Source: Pycnococcus provasolii (Eukaryota; Chlorophyta; Pseudoscourfieldiophyceae; Pseudoscourfieldiales). From it: a stretch of 64,000 bases of DNA. Under the pieces are notes generated by a model, which worked only from the letters and a program-made list of their open reading frames with translations, was not told the origin of the DNA and did not search any database. Positions 1-12,100 of this stretch are shown here, one piece after another. Each line of letters starts with the position of its first letter. Within the stretch, counting starts at the first letter, position 1. The DNA lies in contig CP150563.1 in assembly GCA_049487715.1 (NCBI GenBank), positions 310,001-374,000 of the forward strand, written 5' to 3'. The translations under genes were made by a program, and so were the position numbers.

Positions 1-611
1 AGGTAGTGGTAGTTGGCCCACGTGACCATGATGAGGCCGTCGCTCGTGGCGTGCTTTGCAACCCGCTCACGCGTGAGCAGGTAGTCTTCCGAGCGCACGG
101 GTGGGCGCTTGGGTTCCACAATAGGCTGAAACGCCTTAGGCGCCGTGCTCGGCGTTTCCCAGCTTATTCCGGAAATATCTGGGATCTCAGGCGCCGTGGC
201 CGGCTCGTCGTGCTCGTCGTCTTCGTGACTCGGCACCACAGGCTCCTCAGGCTTTGCCACGGGCTGGAACAGCTTTTCCTCAGGGCTCTCTTCATGTATT
301 TCACGGGGGGAGATCTCGTCGTCACCGTCGTCCTCCGCTTTCAGCGCATCTGCGCTCGCCGTGAGTCCGCCGAGGTCCGCCGTTGTGTCACTTTGGTACG
401 CGGATCCTGCTCCCCCCGAGCCGTGCAAGTTGGCCCAGTTCGAGGCCGCCTCTTCGTACGCCGCGTACCTCTTGAGCGCCGCCTTGCTTCTCGCGTCTCT
501 CGCGTTGTCGGTGTACCTGCCAACGATTCCCCAGTAGAGCGGCGGACCGAGGAACGTGAGCAGGAAGCACAGGAAGGAGCAGCCGACGCACCGCACGATC
601 ACGCCCGCCAT
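1..611 (-). CDS. Type II membrane glycosyltransferase, probable GT77/nucleotide-diphospho-sugar transferase (partial, 5' end only)
   Basis: The minus strand is open from an ATG at 611 to the left edge, giving 203 N-terminal residues; an in-frame TGA lies 24 bases upstream of the ATG. Residues about 5-30 are one hydrophobic signal-anchor (CSFLCFLLTFLGPPLYW) after a very short N-terminus, typical of Golgi type II enzymes. A long acidic, Pro/Glu-rich stem follows (about 60-165). From about residue 183 the sequence reads RVAKHATSDGLIMVTWANYHYL, matching my memory of the opening beta strand of the nucleotide-diphospho-sugar transferase domain (PF03407; arabinosyl-/xylosyltransferases such as RRA, XEG113, RGXT). 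The DxD motif lies outside the window. Inferred role: Golgi glycosylation of hydroxyproline-rich proteins or wall polymers. It is divergent from the gene at 934 across a 322-bp promoter. The membrane stem-enzyme plan is clear; the exact family is less sure. Confidence 0.6.
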   Translation of the reverse strand, partial: MAGVIVRCVGCSFLCFLLTFLGPPLYWGIVGRYTDNARDARSKAALKRYAAYEEAASNWANLHGSGGAGSAYQSDTTADLGGLTASADALKAEDDGDDEISPREIHEESPEEKLFQPVAKPEEPVVPSHEDDEHDEPATAPEIPDISGISWETPSTAPKAFQPIVEPKRPPVRSEDYLLTRERVAKHATSDGLIMVTWANYHY

Positions 612-933
612 GACCAGAGCACGAACTCCTAGCCTTCAGAGTCGCTGGGATGGGACCTCGTGGGATCGAGAACGATGGGACAAATATCCCCAAGGTAGAG
701 GAGCGGAACCCTAATCCAAATAACCCTAATCCCCCTAACCCTAACCCTAACCCTAACCGATTCGAGTTCGTCGTCGTTGTTGTGGTTGTGGTTGAGGTTG
801 TGGTTGTGGTTGTGGTTGTGGTTGTTGACTTGCTCACCTTCGTCGCGTTCTTCTTCTTCTTCTTACAGAGGCTTCGGTTATTGTTTTTTATGGAAATTCT
901 TGGCATCAGCGTCGGCCCTTGTCATCCGGGACA
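612..933. promoter_or_regulatory. Bidirectional promoter with TTAGGG-type array
   Basis: This 322-bp gap separates two divergent ATGs (611 minus, 934 plus). It holds a degenerate-to-perfect CCCTAA array at 707-758, then a GTTGTG hexamer microsatellite at about 770-828, then a pyrimidine-rich tract ending in TTCTTACAG (about 850-867), which could be a 3' splice site. A 19-codon upstream ORF starts at the ATG at 890 and overlaps the start of the plus gene. No TATA box is obvious. Confidence 0.5.
707..758. repeat. Interstitial telomeric-type repeat (CCCTAA)n
   Basis: Four tandem perfect or near-perfect CCCTAA units are preceded by decayed units (CCCTAATCC, AAATAACCCTAAT). It lies in the shared promoter of the flanking divergent genes and not at a chromosome end, since genes continue on both sides. 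Confidence 0.85.
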
Positions 934-1539
934 ATGTCTCCCTCCCTGAACTTGCATAAGACGACAACCACAACGGCGTGTTGCTTGGGTAAGCACGACA
1001 AGGCGCTCTTGGAATTATGGCACCACCTTGAGAACGGTGAACACATTGAGAACCTTGTTGACCAGCGTCTTAATAAGGTTAGTACTGCACGCTCTTCCTC
1101 TTCCTCTTCGGCCTTGGAAGAACTTGTCCAAAGACGAAGTCTCAGTGACCCTCAAGTCTCAAGACTTGCACTTGAGAGTGACGACTTCGTCGACGTCGTT
1201 CTAGAGCACGAGTCCGGAGAGACGTACTTGTACGATAAAATGGAACAGCATAGACACGTCTGGAAAAACGAAATGATGGCGAGAAACGCCGCGATGCAGA
1301 GACACCGTGCCTTAAGAGCAAGACACCCCACCGCGAGCGTTGATATGCAGCTCCTGCGCCAAAGCCAATGTGCTGACGCGCGAAAATGGCGGGCACTCGC
1401 TACATCTGCGCCCGCGGCAACGCCGGCAACGCACGAAAAGTCTGCGCCTTGGCGTCGTGGAGCTGAGCCTGTGGTCAACGCGCGCAATATTTCCACGAAG
1501 GCTCATTCAATAAAAGGCATGAAGAGGTTTTCTTCCTGA
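934..1539 (+). CDS. Hypothetical protein, 201 aa
   Basis: ATG at 934 gives MSPSLNLHK and 201 residues to a TGA at 1537-1539. I recognise no family. A Thr-rich start and a Ser run (about 55-60) flank a short charged segment; residues about 80-125 are mixed-charge and probably helical (SDDFVDVVLEHESGETYLYDKMEQ region). The C-terminus is basic (KGMKRFSS). There is no signal peptide or membrane segment. A splice-acceptor-like TTCTTACAG at about 859-867 leaves room for a 5' exon. AATAAA occurs inside the last codons (about 1509), and the stop codon lies within a ~63-bp repeat found again after the DUF1475 gene at 35940. It is a candidate gene, supported mainly by its uninterrupted frame and good spacing between neighbours. 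Confidence 0.45.
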   Translation: MSPSLNLHKTTTTTACCLGKHDKALLELWHHLENGEHIENLVDQRLNKVSTARSSSSSSALEELVQRRSLSDPQVSRLALESDDFVDVVLEHESGETYLYDKMEQHRHVWKNEMMARNAAMQRHRALRARHPTASVDMQLLRQSQCADARKWRALATSAPAATPATHEKSAPWRRGAEPVVNARNISTKAHSIKGMKRFSS

Positions 1540-1598
1540 GTTCCCTCATTCAGTAACGAAGTGTACTTTACTCTATCCAGCGGTTGTCCATTCACACC
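1536..1598 (+). repeat. Dispersed ~63-bp 3'-end repeat, copy A
   Basis: The segment begins CTGAGTTCCCTCATTCAG, contains GTGTACTTTACTCT, and ends CCATTCACAC. It matches 35940-36003 at about 56 of 63 aligned positions with one 1-base gap. In this copy the gene's TGA stop is part of the repeat. Confidence 0.8.
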
Positions 1599-1859
1599 AT
1601 TCACTTTCACCATTCAGCCCATTCTGTAACGCTCCGTTGCTTGTTGGCGAGGCGCTCCTCTCTGCAAGGCTTTGGCAACCTGAGGTTTTGAGGGGGGAAT
1701 GAGTTAGGGGTTGGACTTCAGGATGATTGTTCGGGGTTTGGCATTTAGTTTGGTTGGGGGTAGGTCGGGTGAGGTGGGGTCGGTTGGGTTCTCAGTAGTT
1801 CGGTTCGCTGGCGGCGGTGTGTTTTACTTTTTGTTGTTTGGTTCAGTTTTTTGGTTGGT
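1599..1859 (+). promoter_or_regulatory. LSm5 upstream region
   Basis: No coding signal is visible. Two G-rich telomere-like variants occur at about 1703-1716 (GTTAGGGGTTGG) and 1729-1741 (GTTCGGGGTTTGG), followed by a T-rich leader (TTTTACTTTTTGTTGTTTGG) immediately before the ATG at 1860. No TATA box is seen. Confidence 0.4.
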
Positions 1860-2162
1860 ATGGCCGCCGTCGCGCCCCCCACACAAGCGCCCGGTTCTTC
1901 CAAGGCGAACGCGTCGCAGATCCTGCCCAGCGAACTCATCGACAGGTGCGTCGGCTCGCCCATCTGGGTCATCATGAAGTCGCAAACAGAACTCACGGGA
2001 ACGCTGCGAGGATTCGACGTTTACGTGAACATGGTGCTGGACGACGTGACGGAGTTCGAGCGCTTGGCTGACGGGCAAGTGCGCACGAACAAAATGGAGC
2101 AGATCTTACTCAACGGCAACAACATCGCCGCGCTCGTTCCAGGAGGTAAGCCAGACGCCTAG
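1860..2162 (+). CDS. LSM5: U6 snRNA-associated Sm-like protein LSm5
   Basis: The 100-residue protein is close to the usual LSm5 size of about 90. The Sm1 motif spans about 30-64, with [20 protein letters not shown] followed by VLDDVTEF, matching the characteristic LSm5 segment. The Sm2 motif is [16 protein letters not shown] near the C-terminus; the N-G pair binds uridine in this family. LSm5 is a ring subunit of both LSm1-7 (cytoplasmic decapping and decay) and LSm2-8 (nuclear, binds the U6 snRNA 3' end). ATG 1860 is chosen because it is the first ATG in frame; codons upstream are non-ATG. The short Ala/Pro-rich N-tail (about 20 residues) is unremarkable. It is a single exon with 3' UTR in the following gap. 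Confidence 0.95.
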   Translation: MAAVAPPTQAPGSSKANASQILPSELIDRCVGSPIWVIMKSQTELTGTLRGFDVYVNMVLDDVTEFERLADGQVRTNKMEQILLNGNNIAALVPGGKPDA

Positions 2163-3559
2163 ACCGTTGCGTGCGAACCCGCATTCCTTTTCTCGCACGT
2201 TTCCAAAAACGGACTTTTCTCTATCGCTCGATTCTCACTGCTGTAGGACCTTGTAACCCAACCATCACCACACTTACGTACGTTTTATCTTCGCCTTGTG
2301 GTCAGAGACTACTTGTGCACTGGTGTGGAGCGAAGTGCATCTGCTGTCTGTGACGTCGACGCGGCGCCGTGTGGTGCCTGCCACTGCGGTGAGGCGCCTG
2401 CGACGTGCGGGTGCCCGTGCGGAAAACCCGAATCCCAACGAACCAACAAAACGAACCCCCAAACGCCTGCAGGTCGACGGGGAGGGTGGGTAGGGTTCGC
2501 TTTTTTCGAAACGGTTTGCAAAACCCTAGCACCGTGTGAGGTTGCACCGTTTACCCATAGGCGGTGGCGTGGTGGTATGGCGTTCAAACCCTAGCTAGAT
2601 GGGTGGTGCGATAGCGATGCGTCGTAAGGTTAGGCCTTAATTAAGGTCGGTCACGATGTCTAAACACCGCGCGGCGAACACCAGCCGAGTCGTCGACCGG
2701 TACAGCGACTCCCGATGCCCACATGCGGACGACAACAACAGGCGCGAGGGACGAGTCATTAAGCGGCCTTCCCTCGTCGAGAGTCGAGACAACCCAGTCG
2801 AGTTCTCGAGTCGCGAGACATGGCCTTCAGGTGCCAACAACAACTGCCACTCCTCCTCCAACTGACACCAGACTTGAGAGCACATACCGGTACCGTCCAC
2901 AGATCACTGTTCTACCTGACCGAGTCCGGCTTCCAAGACTGCAGAAGGTTAACCTGAAGGAACAGTGCAGGAACAAAAAAAAAAACACAGCACACGACAC
3001 AACGATGCATCCACAGCCAGCAAGCGGTGCCAGCAACGGGTGCTTGAACGATGACAGCAAACTTGCTGGGCTGGGTCCCAGCATCCGTGCAACAACACCT
3101 GCATCGCCGTGGAGTCCTCCTCGCTCGACTCGCGGACTGAGAGCCTACTGACTCTCGGAGACACAGTCTATTGTCGTAGGCCACCACCACCACCCTCACC
3201 ACCCTCACCACCACCAGCAGTGTTGTGCGAGTTGTATACAAGCCGCGTCTCCTCTCCTCTCCTCTTCGTGCATCGTGGTGTGCGTGGTGAAGTGAAGGCA
3301 AGGCGGTGTTGCCCACCCTCTCCAGAACTGCCTTTGCTGTTTTGTTTCTTCCTCGTGAAGCCTGGTGTCGCTCTTTTGTCGCCCTTCGACGTCTTGTCCT
3401 CTCCTCGGGTGAGTCCACAGTCTCTGTTGTCGCTCTCGTGGGTGCCAAAGCTCCCAGTCCCACACCTCCTCCATCTCCACCAGAGCGAGCTCGGCCAGGA
3501 GACAGGTCGTGTCGGACACAACAGTGTCTTGCCTGGCTTGGCGTGGCTGTAGTGTTGCA
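2163..3559. other. Intergenic region, 1.4 kb, no supported gene
   Basis: All frames are short and low-complexity. Telo-box-like AAACCCTA motifs occur at about 2521 and 2587. A Cys-rich stretch (CGACHCGEAPATCGCPCG in one frame, about 2350-2425) has no in-frame ATG. CCACCACC-type tracts lie at about 3180-3212. The last part is the upstream region of the giant secreted-protein gene starting at 3560. Confidence 0.5.
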
Positions 3560-6500
3560 ATGGAGAGTACGACGGGGCCAGGGCCATGGAGAAGAAGGCC
3601 TTCCTTCAGTTCTTCTTCTTCAGTCGCTCTTCTAGTGCTCGTTTTTGTCTTACAAATAGCTCAGCAAGTTCGGCTTGCACAAGGTACGCACACAACAGCA
3701 GCCTCTTCTATAAGCACACACACACACACAAGGAAAAGGGAAAAAGGAAAACGTTGAGGGTTGGTGTTGTATGACTATCTGAGCTTGGTGTGTGGTGTGC
3801 ACAGCGCCTCAGTTGCTTGGGTGTTTGCACGAGCTTGTAGGCGGTGGAAAGAAAGTGTGCGCTTCCTTGAGAACGACCATGGCGACACGCGTCGTCGTGG
3901 ACTCAAATAGACGCGCGACTTACGCGAGCAGTGTTTCGAGTGCAGACGCACGTCGTCTCTGCGCGAGCAAGGAGCAAGGCGCGCGGCGGAAAAGGAAGGG
4001 CTCGCGCACGCGCAACGCACGCGTTCACGCCGTCGACCCCAGAGGACGGATCGGCACCACTCAACAACATACCGCAAGCTCGAGTCATCAGAAATCTCAC
4101 ATAGCACACAACAAACACACACAACAACCAAAACACAACAACAACAACAACAACAACAGCTGTTCCCTTCTACTACGGCTCCGTTAACTGGACGCCGAAG
4201 AAGAGCGTGGGACTCTACGGCGTTTCGTTTCACGTGCACGTTTCCTTTCAGCGCGACTATGCGTGGGGTAGCAACGTCGCGGAGCTGTGGAGCGAAACCA
4301 AGGGTTCGGCGTACAAGGGCATTGCGGATGACACGCAAGGAAACTGCAACGCCGTAACATCAGGAAGCACGGTACCTGTGTCGTGTACAGCCTTGACGAC
4401 GTCGCCGGAGGTGAACTACGCAATCAAGTTCCCGCACACGCCGCTCGGAACTGCAGGCCAGTGCACGGACCCACTTGACATCGGCACGCGCGACACGCAG
4501 GGTAACCTGCAAACCACAGGCACGACGCCTGCGGGTTGCGTTCCGTGGATTCGTACGAGTGGCTTCTACACAGGTGACGGCACGGGCCTCGACGTGGAGG
4601 TGTCGCTCACGTACGTGGACAAGGCCACGGGACCGACGAGCAACTACGTGCTCGGATATGGATCCGTTGACCACGCCTACGTGACCGTCTCGAAGGATGG
4701 CAACGACTCTACCGGAAAGCCTTGGCTCGCGTACTTCACGGGCGGCAGCCGCCCGAGCACGCTGCTGAACAACAACGGTGGCCGCTTCCGCCTCGAGGTT
4801 GAGGTGAAGCCAGTCAACTTCGAGGCGAGCCCGGTGGCGTCGATGGCGAACATCCTGCCGCTGCCCAAGACGTCCGGCGCCAGCCAGTTCCAGGTTATGG
4901 GCTACGACCCCGACGGATTCCCGCTGTCGTACTTCATGGGCACCGACGCCTACGGAGCCGGCGGCCCGTTCGAGTACGGCGGCATCTACAACTACGACGC
5001 CTTCCTGGCGCAGAACGGCGGCTCGCCCGTCGCCACCACGACGGGCAACATCCCGTCGAACCCGAAGCTTAGTACGATTGACCAGACGACGGGTCTCATC
5101 ACCTGGAACACGCCGTCGCTCGCCGTTGGCTTGTACAACTTCGTGGTGATGGTCAGCGACGGCACGGTGAAGGTTCCCGTCGACTTCCTCGCGTTCCTCT
5201 ACATGCCTATGTCGTACTGCCACGCTGACTGCGAGCCGCAGCCGACAAAGGGATTCGCCACGGTGATGGATCCCGACGGCATGTACGGCGGATGTACCAT
5301 CTGCGGCAACGGCGTGTCCGGAAACTACACCGTCTGCAAGCCAGTTTACCAGAGTGCGGGCTGCCCTGGCATTGTGAATGACCCGCCGCCGCCGCCGCCG
5401 AGCCCGCCGCCGAGTCCGCCGCCGCCGCCGCCGAACCCGCCGCCGAACCCGCCGCCGCCGCCGCCGAACCCGCCGCCGAACCCGCCGCCGCCGCCGGGCG
5501 TCGTGCTTGCCCCGCCCCTGGCCCCCTCGCCGCCGCCGCCGCCACTCCCGCCGCGTCAGCAGCAGGATGTCGGCAAAGTGCGCCGCGCGATGGTGGAAGA
5601 GGCGGGTGTTGACGGACGCCGTCATCTGCTGCAGCAATTCGGCTTGCGACCTTCGGCGCCAGCTTGCAACGTTAACCAGGCGCCGCGCTTCATCTCTCCC
5701 ACGCCCGGCGTTTCTGCGAACGGTCAGATCCTTCCCTCTACGACCGTTTCGGCGGACAAGGGCACGAACTTCGACTTCCAAGTTGCCGTTCAAGATCCTG
5801 ACTCGTGCTCTGAGCTGTTCGTTGTTGCATCAACGATGCCTGAGGGCGCGGTGCTCGAGCCGACGGAGGACCTTACGGTGCCCTTCGGCCACGGCAAGTC
5901 GCGTCGCTTCCGCTGGCCATCGTACTACGAAGCGCACCTCGACCAGCGCCGTGACAGCATCGCCTGCTTCCACACTCACGACCGCTATCTCACGGCGCTT
6001 CACTGCATCAAGCTTCAGGTGGTTGACGTTCCCGATCGCACGGAGGAGGTCCTCATGCGCTTCGGCATGCACATGGGCGTGGCGTGGAAGCCCGTCGACG
6101 TGAATGCCGTTCCCGTGGTCGGTCACTTCTGTCTCTTCGACAAGGACTCCGACTACGACGTCGCGGAACAGGTGGACAAGCTCTGCTCCAAGACGACGTA
6201 CCGCAACAAGATGTGGCACCATGTGAGCGCGGCGCTGAACGAGTGCGGCACGGAGTTCTGCCCTGTTACACTGTACGTTGATGGCGTACCAGAAGTGACG
6301 GTTGAGAGCCGCTGGGGTCCGCACGATTGTACGATTCTTCCGCCGCCTCCGCCACCGAGCCCACCGACACCCCCGCTGCCAGCTTTCGCAGCGCGCAAGC
6401 TTCTTGCGACGGAGCCGACGACAGCATCGGGCGCGGCCATCGGCCCGAACAACACGGTGCTCGTCAGCAAGTGCGGCAACGCCGACTGCTCGCAGTGCCG

Positions 6501-9135
6501 CTGCTCATTCAAGGTTGGACAGACGGCAACGCTTAGCTTCGGACGCCTTGCGGGCTTCAAGGGCTTTGCCGATGAGATTGCCGTGCACAAGCGCACGGTG
6601 CCAGCGGCATCAGTGCCTGAGTACATGTTCAAGCTCCCGGAGAGCATCCTTGTGCGTGACATGGTCCCGGATGAGGGTGTGCAGGATTCCCCTACAGACA
6701 AGCTCCTGGGGTACTACCAATTCAACACCCCGTGCGAAGTACCTTCGAACGAGATCATGCCCCCGCCACCGCCGTCATTCATGACGGTGGGTCGCCGCAG
6801 GCTTATGCAGCAGCCACCGCCGCCGCCGAACACGCCGCCGAACACGCCTCCGCCTCCACCGCCGCCGCCGCCGCCGAGCCCGCCGCCGCCTCAGTACATC
6901 TACACTCCACCGGCCATGGACTCTTACTACTGGGCCACTGGAGGTCGGGTGTACCCGGTGCACGACTCTAGCGTTCTCTTAGACGGAGCGCTGCACCAGA
7001 GGACGGGTCAGGCGGTGACGAAAACGCCTCTGTTCAAGGATGCTAGCACGCCGTTCGTGTTTGCGGCGACGCCGTGGGAGGCTCCGATGTTGGCGAAAGC
7101 TGCTGCCACAACCTCCCTGGGTCCTGTCAGCGCAGTTCCCGTTGTGGGTGGAGCGCCATCACCATTTATGAAGTGCATGCTGACGAACGACAAGTTCCCC
7201 GCCGCGTATGTTCCCGAACCGGGAACGTACGGCGCGACTCCGTTCACCAACGTGGCTTCTCCCATGCCCGGTCGCCTCGCACCTCCGCACTCGGTTGATA
7301 ATTATGGAGCGTACGGCTTCACGAGCGTCGCGGAGACGTATTTCACAGGTGCAGGCGGAGCTCCAGGCAATGCCGCGATGGAATTGGGCGAGGTCATCCT
7401 CGGCACGCAAACGCCGGTGATGCCAACTTTCTTTGAAACCTACCATGGATATGAGTTGGCAGGACGTGGCGTGACGACCGCGTCGGCGATGCTTTCCGAT
7501 GTTAGCATCGACAAGATGGGCGCGTCGAAAATGTTTACCGCGAAGGGCGAGTCTCACGCGTACTGGCAGTCAGATGACGTCATGTGCGATGGACTCAATG
7601 CACCCGAGGGACAGGAGTACACGTTTTCGATTTCGAACGACGCGGGTCTGTCGACGGGAGCTGGCGTCGCCGACGCAGCTAGCTATCACCCCCACATATC
7701 TGCCAGCTTTACGGATTACGGACATCTCGACGCTTCCGGCGTGGTGGCGTCAATCACCGGCGAGTTCTCGTTCGGCGCGTGGGTTCGTCCAAAGCAGAAC
7801 GTGAATGAGAGCTACGTGCTTGCATTTGCGAGCGATGCGGCCGGGGGAGGCGCTAAGGCCGACACGTTCATCACGTACCAGAATGGCGCTTTTGGTGGAC
7901 GCAAGGGCGACGTGTCGCTTAGCGGCACCGGCGAAGCGAAGCCCGGCATGTGGCACTACGTCATGATGGTGTGCGCATTCGGTCCTGGAATTTCTGGAGG
8001 TGGCACTGATATCACCGGTGCGAAGCTCTTCGTGAACGGAATCCAGGTTGCGAGCCTTAGCCCTCAACCTCCTTCGTCTACGACCCTTTCTTACTTCTTC
8101 ATTGGCGGCTTCCCTAGCTCATCGGACCTTACGATGGAAGGAGACATCGCCGAGGTGACTGTCTGGAGCAAGGCTATTGCAAGCAATGACGAGGAAGGTG
8201 TTTTTGTGCTGTCCGACGAGCCTTTCGAAGTCGCATTAACTCCTGCGGCAGCGTTGTCCACGGACCTTGTCGGATACTTCCGCATGGCCGTGGCAAAGGA
8301 TGCGAAGGCTGTGCCCAACCACTCTCCTTTGGGAGGCGTCGCAGCAACCTCGGTGACTGGTCTTGGCAAGGCACCGACGTTTGTTGAGACAACCGCGCCG
8401 TGGTATGCGCCTGTTGTTACGGCCATCGAACGCGTTTGCGGTGAAGGCGAGAGGTTCCGCACTTGCTCCGACGGCAACTTGGCCGTTGTTTTCGGATCTT
8501 ACCCTAGCGAAAACTTCGATGGTGAATTCGCCGGTTACATTGGCGGCACCCCCGGTGTCTCGAAGCAAGTGCTCAGGGGCCCTTACCAGGGAGGCTCCTC
8601 TATTGTTTTCAAGGGATACAACATGGCGAACAGCAGCCACTTGAAGTGCTTCTTCTCACCTATCGCCGATCTAGGCACAGATGGCCTCGTCAGCGACAAT
8701 GGCGCTGCCGTTGGTGGCAAGCTCTACGCGGAAACGCTTTCGAAGAAGTCCAATCTCAAGTCAGTGAATGGACTCTCGATGGGCCGCCCAGATGGCCGCG
8801 AGACGACCCTCGTAGCTCCCAAGGCTTATGCCGTTGGGCCTAGCGATGTGGAAGTTGACGCCGTTCTCATTTCGGACAACGAAGCGCGCTGCACCGTCCC
8901 AGAGTCTGCGAATGGCGAACTCAAGATGATGAGTGTTGCACTTTCGAACGGCGGCGCCACAACGTCCGCTTATGCAACTTTCGAGTACACCGAGCTCAGT
9001 CTTGAGTGTGATGGCAAGAATGATTACGTTATTGCTGACCAGGCGATGCAGACGGGAAGTGTGGCTTTCAGCGAGTACACCGTCGGCATGTGGGTTTGGC
9101 CGCACGGCCTGCCGATTGATCGTGAGGAAATTCTC

Positions 9136-9166
<31 letters not shown>

Positions 9167-12100
9167 GCCCGCCGCCGCCAAGCCCGCCGCCGCCGAGTCC
9201 GCCGCCGCCATCTCCCGCGCCGCCTCTGCCGCTAGATGTCGGCCGCGTTCGCCGCCGCCTGCACGAAGTCCCACAGCCGAGCCAGGGTACCTACGACTCC
9301 GGCGCAACTTCGACGGCGACGACGGTCCTCTCCTTTACGTCGGGATCCGACGTTAAGGCTGCGATCATGTTCGACACGGCCTCGAAGCGCTTCTTCTACT
9401 ACGACTCGGGCATCGAAGACGCCGTGTCGACTGACGACGACCCAACCACTGGTATCTGGCACTACATCACGCTGTCCGTGAATGCGCAGGGCCAGGGATA
9501 TCTGAAGAAGAACGACAAGGTGATTTCACGGTTCACAACTACGTCGCGCCCGGCTATCGGCGGAGGTCTCAGCATGTGTGCGACGGTCGCTGGTGCGAAA
9601 ACGTCCCAATTCTTCAGCGGCGTCATGGACGAGATCGCGATCCACAGCACATACACCACACCTGACGAGGCAAAGCCAAGCCAGGGACGTGTGACGGAGA
9701 GCGTTACGCTGCACGCGTACTTCCCCTTCAGCGAGACTGGCTTCACCGGACTTCCGGGAACGCAGACGCGTGTGGCGGCTGGCACTGCTGTCGGAGCAAT
9801 CGGCGAGGTGCAGGGAGCGTACTGGATTCTTTCCACCGCGCCGTGGATGCCCGCGAAAATTGTAGACAGCACGCCGAGCAAGGCGCCTCGCGCTGGCACG
9901 TCGGAAACGTTCGTGGAGATTCTGGGTGTGAACTTCGCCTGGAGCAAGTACTTCGATGTCAGCATTGACGGCGAGTCACAGAAGTCCGTGTACGTCAAGG
10001 GGTACAGCAATCTTGCCGTGGCACCGTTCGTGAGCACGTGCGGTGTGAAGAAGGTGGGAGTGCACAACTACAATCCCACCATGGACCTTGACCCAACCGT
10101 GGATGTGGAATTCAAGGCGAGCGTCGAGGAAACGCGCATTGATCTTATCATGTACCTTTCCTTCTCCCCGGCTGATGATGTGGCTGCTGGAACGCGTGTG
10201 CCTGATCGCAACGGACGCATCGACTCCGCGGTTGAGGCGCCCTTCAGCTTCGCCTCGGTGGTGGACCTCTCCGCCGCGGCGGGCACGACGAGCCCTACCA
10301 TCGTTGCGTGGGTCTACATCGACCACGAGCAAGACGGCGTCTATCGTCCCGATACGGCAACGGGTGCGTGGAAGCTCATCTCCTTCGTGCCCGCGTCGGG
10401 CCAGGTTACGGTGGGCGTTGAGGTGATTGCCGCAGATCACTCGGCATACCAGTACTACGCCGACCTTATGACGACGATGATGACGGACTCGAATGCAACC
10501 TTCACCGGCATTGTTGACGACGTGTGGCTGTACGGCCGACCTCTCGCCCCTTGCGAGGTGTTCAGTCTGTACTTCACGCCCGAGTGGGCTGTTGACACGT
10601 CCGCCTGGCGCACGCTGCCAGCGACGCCACCCTCGCTCGTGGAGCCTAAGAGCACGTTCGGAAAGGCGTTTGCTGTCAGCGTCTGGGTGAAGTACTCCGA
10701 TTACGTTGGCAAGCAGACGGTGCTCTCGTACCCGTCCGCCACGGCTGGTGACAACCCGCACATGTTCGTGTCGCTCGAGGATGGCAAGCTCGTCGTTGGC
10801 CTCAAAACGGAAACGTGCACGGTGGAGCCTTGCTCCGACTACCGCATGCTTGCGACGAAGAATGCACGCGTGCCGACAAATCGATGGGTGCAGATTCACG
10901 TCAGCTACGATGGCACAGTGCTCGCGGCGTACCTCGACGGCGTGATGATGGAGGCGGCGACGTTCCCAACCTCGAAGTTCCTTCTCGCCGCATCGCTCGA
11001 ATCCGAGCCTGCAAGCGCGACGCTGTTCCTTGGCATGGAGACATTGAACACATACTCCATTGCGCCGATCACTGACGTTTGGAACGTCTTCCTTGGAGAG
11101 GTCACGAACGTTGCCGTCTACGCCTCCGCGGTTCCAGGAACCAGCGACTTGTGCTACATCAAGGAAGCGTCGGCGCCTCTCAGCAGCTACCTCTGGATGG
11201 CTGACGGATACGGTGCGACGTCCGCAAACTTTGTTCCGGGAGCCTCGCCGCTGACGAACCTCGGCGTTCTGGCTGCCGCCGCTGGCAAGCCGCCCGCGGT
11301 GGACGGCACGCTCGCCACAGTGGACCGCTACGCGGTGGATGGCCCGGCGCCAAAAACCGCGTTCGTGAACGCGTCGTTCGACCACGATAGCTGGCCGATG
11401 AACACCATTGTGGACTCGAGCCTGCCACCGTCGACGACGGAGCAGGCTAACTGCGTCGCCGTGCAGGCTTTCACGTACTGCGGTGCGGTGCGCCTGTCCG
11501 AGGGCCACGAGGTGTCGTTCACGGCAAACGACGAGGCGCTCGTGCTCACGGAAGTGCGACCTGGTGACGGATCGTCGTACGTGTGCTACACCAGCGACAC
11601 GTGCGCCAAGAGCAAGTACGAGATTACCATCAGCATTGGTGACTTCAGTCAGGTGGTTCCCGTTGACGTGATTCACTCCAAAGCGAGCATTGACATGTCG
11701 ACGTACGAAATCCCGGAAGTTTGCGCGGGTGTGAATAACATTGTCAAGATTAACGCGAAGGACGCCAAGGGATGCCCCGTGGAGGATCCGACGACGACCG
11801 ACATCCGCGTTGTTGTGACGGGCGTTGGAACGAGCACCGTGTTTTCGGACGATTTGTCCAAGGCGACGTACGCTGGCGCGGGCGTGTTCGAGTTTGGCTT
11901 CGTTCCGGAGGCTGAGGGTGAGTACGAGTACAAGATCTACATCGACGGTGAGCTGGCGCACACGAAGTGCGTCACGCACTGCCCCGGATACTCCATGAGC
12001 TTCGACGGATATGGATCCGTGGAGTTCTACGAGCTTTTCGCCGGCCAGAGCCCGATCGACCTTTCTGAGACGGAGCTCACGATGAGCGCGTGGATCAAGC

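Noticed and set aside
707-758. CCCTAA array as a chromosome end
   Set aside because: Only a few units, flanked on both sides by genes; three other arrays lie deep inside the window.
388-906. 172-codon minus frame with poly-Thr and GLGLGLG
   Set aside because: Made mostly of translated microsatellite and telomeric repeat; the real gene on this strand uses another frame starting at 611.
2298-2430. Metallothionein-like Cys-rich frame (CGACHCGEAPATCGCPCG)
   Set aside because: No ATG in frame, no support from neighbours or splice sites, and the frame continues into unrelated low-complexity sequence.
3109-3552. 147-codon frame with PPPPPSPPSPPP before the giant gene
   Set aside because: Overlaps the promoter region, has no domain, and the proline run comes from a CCA microsatellite that is open in several frames.
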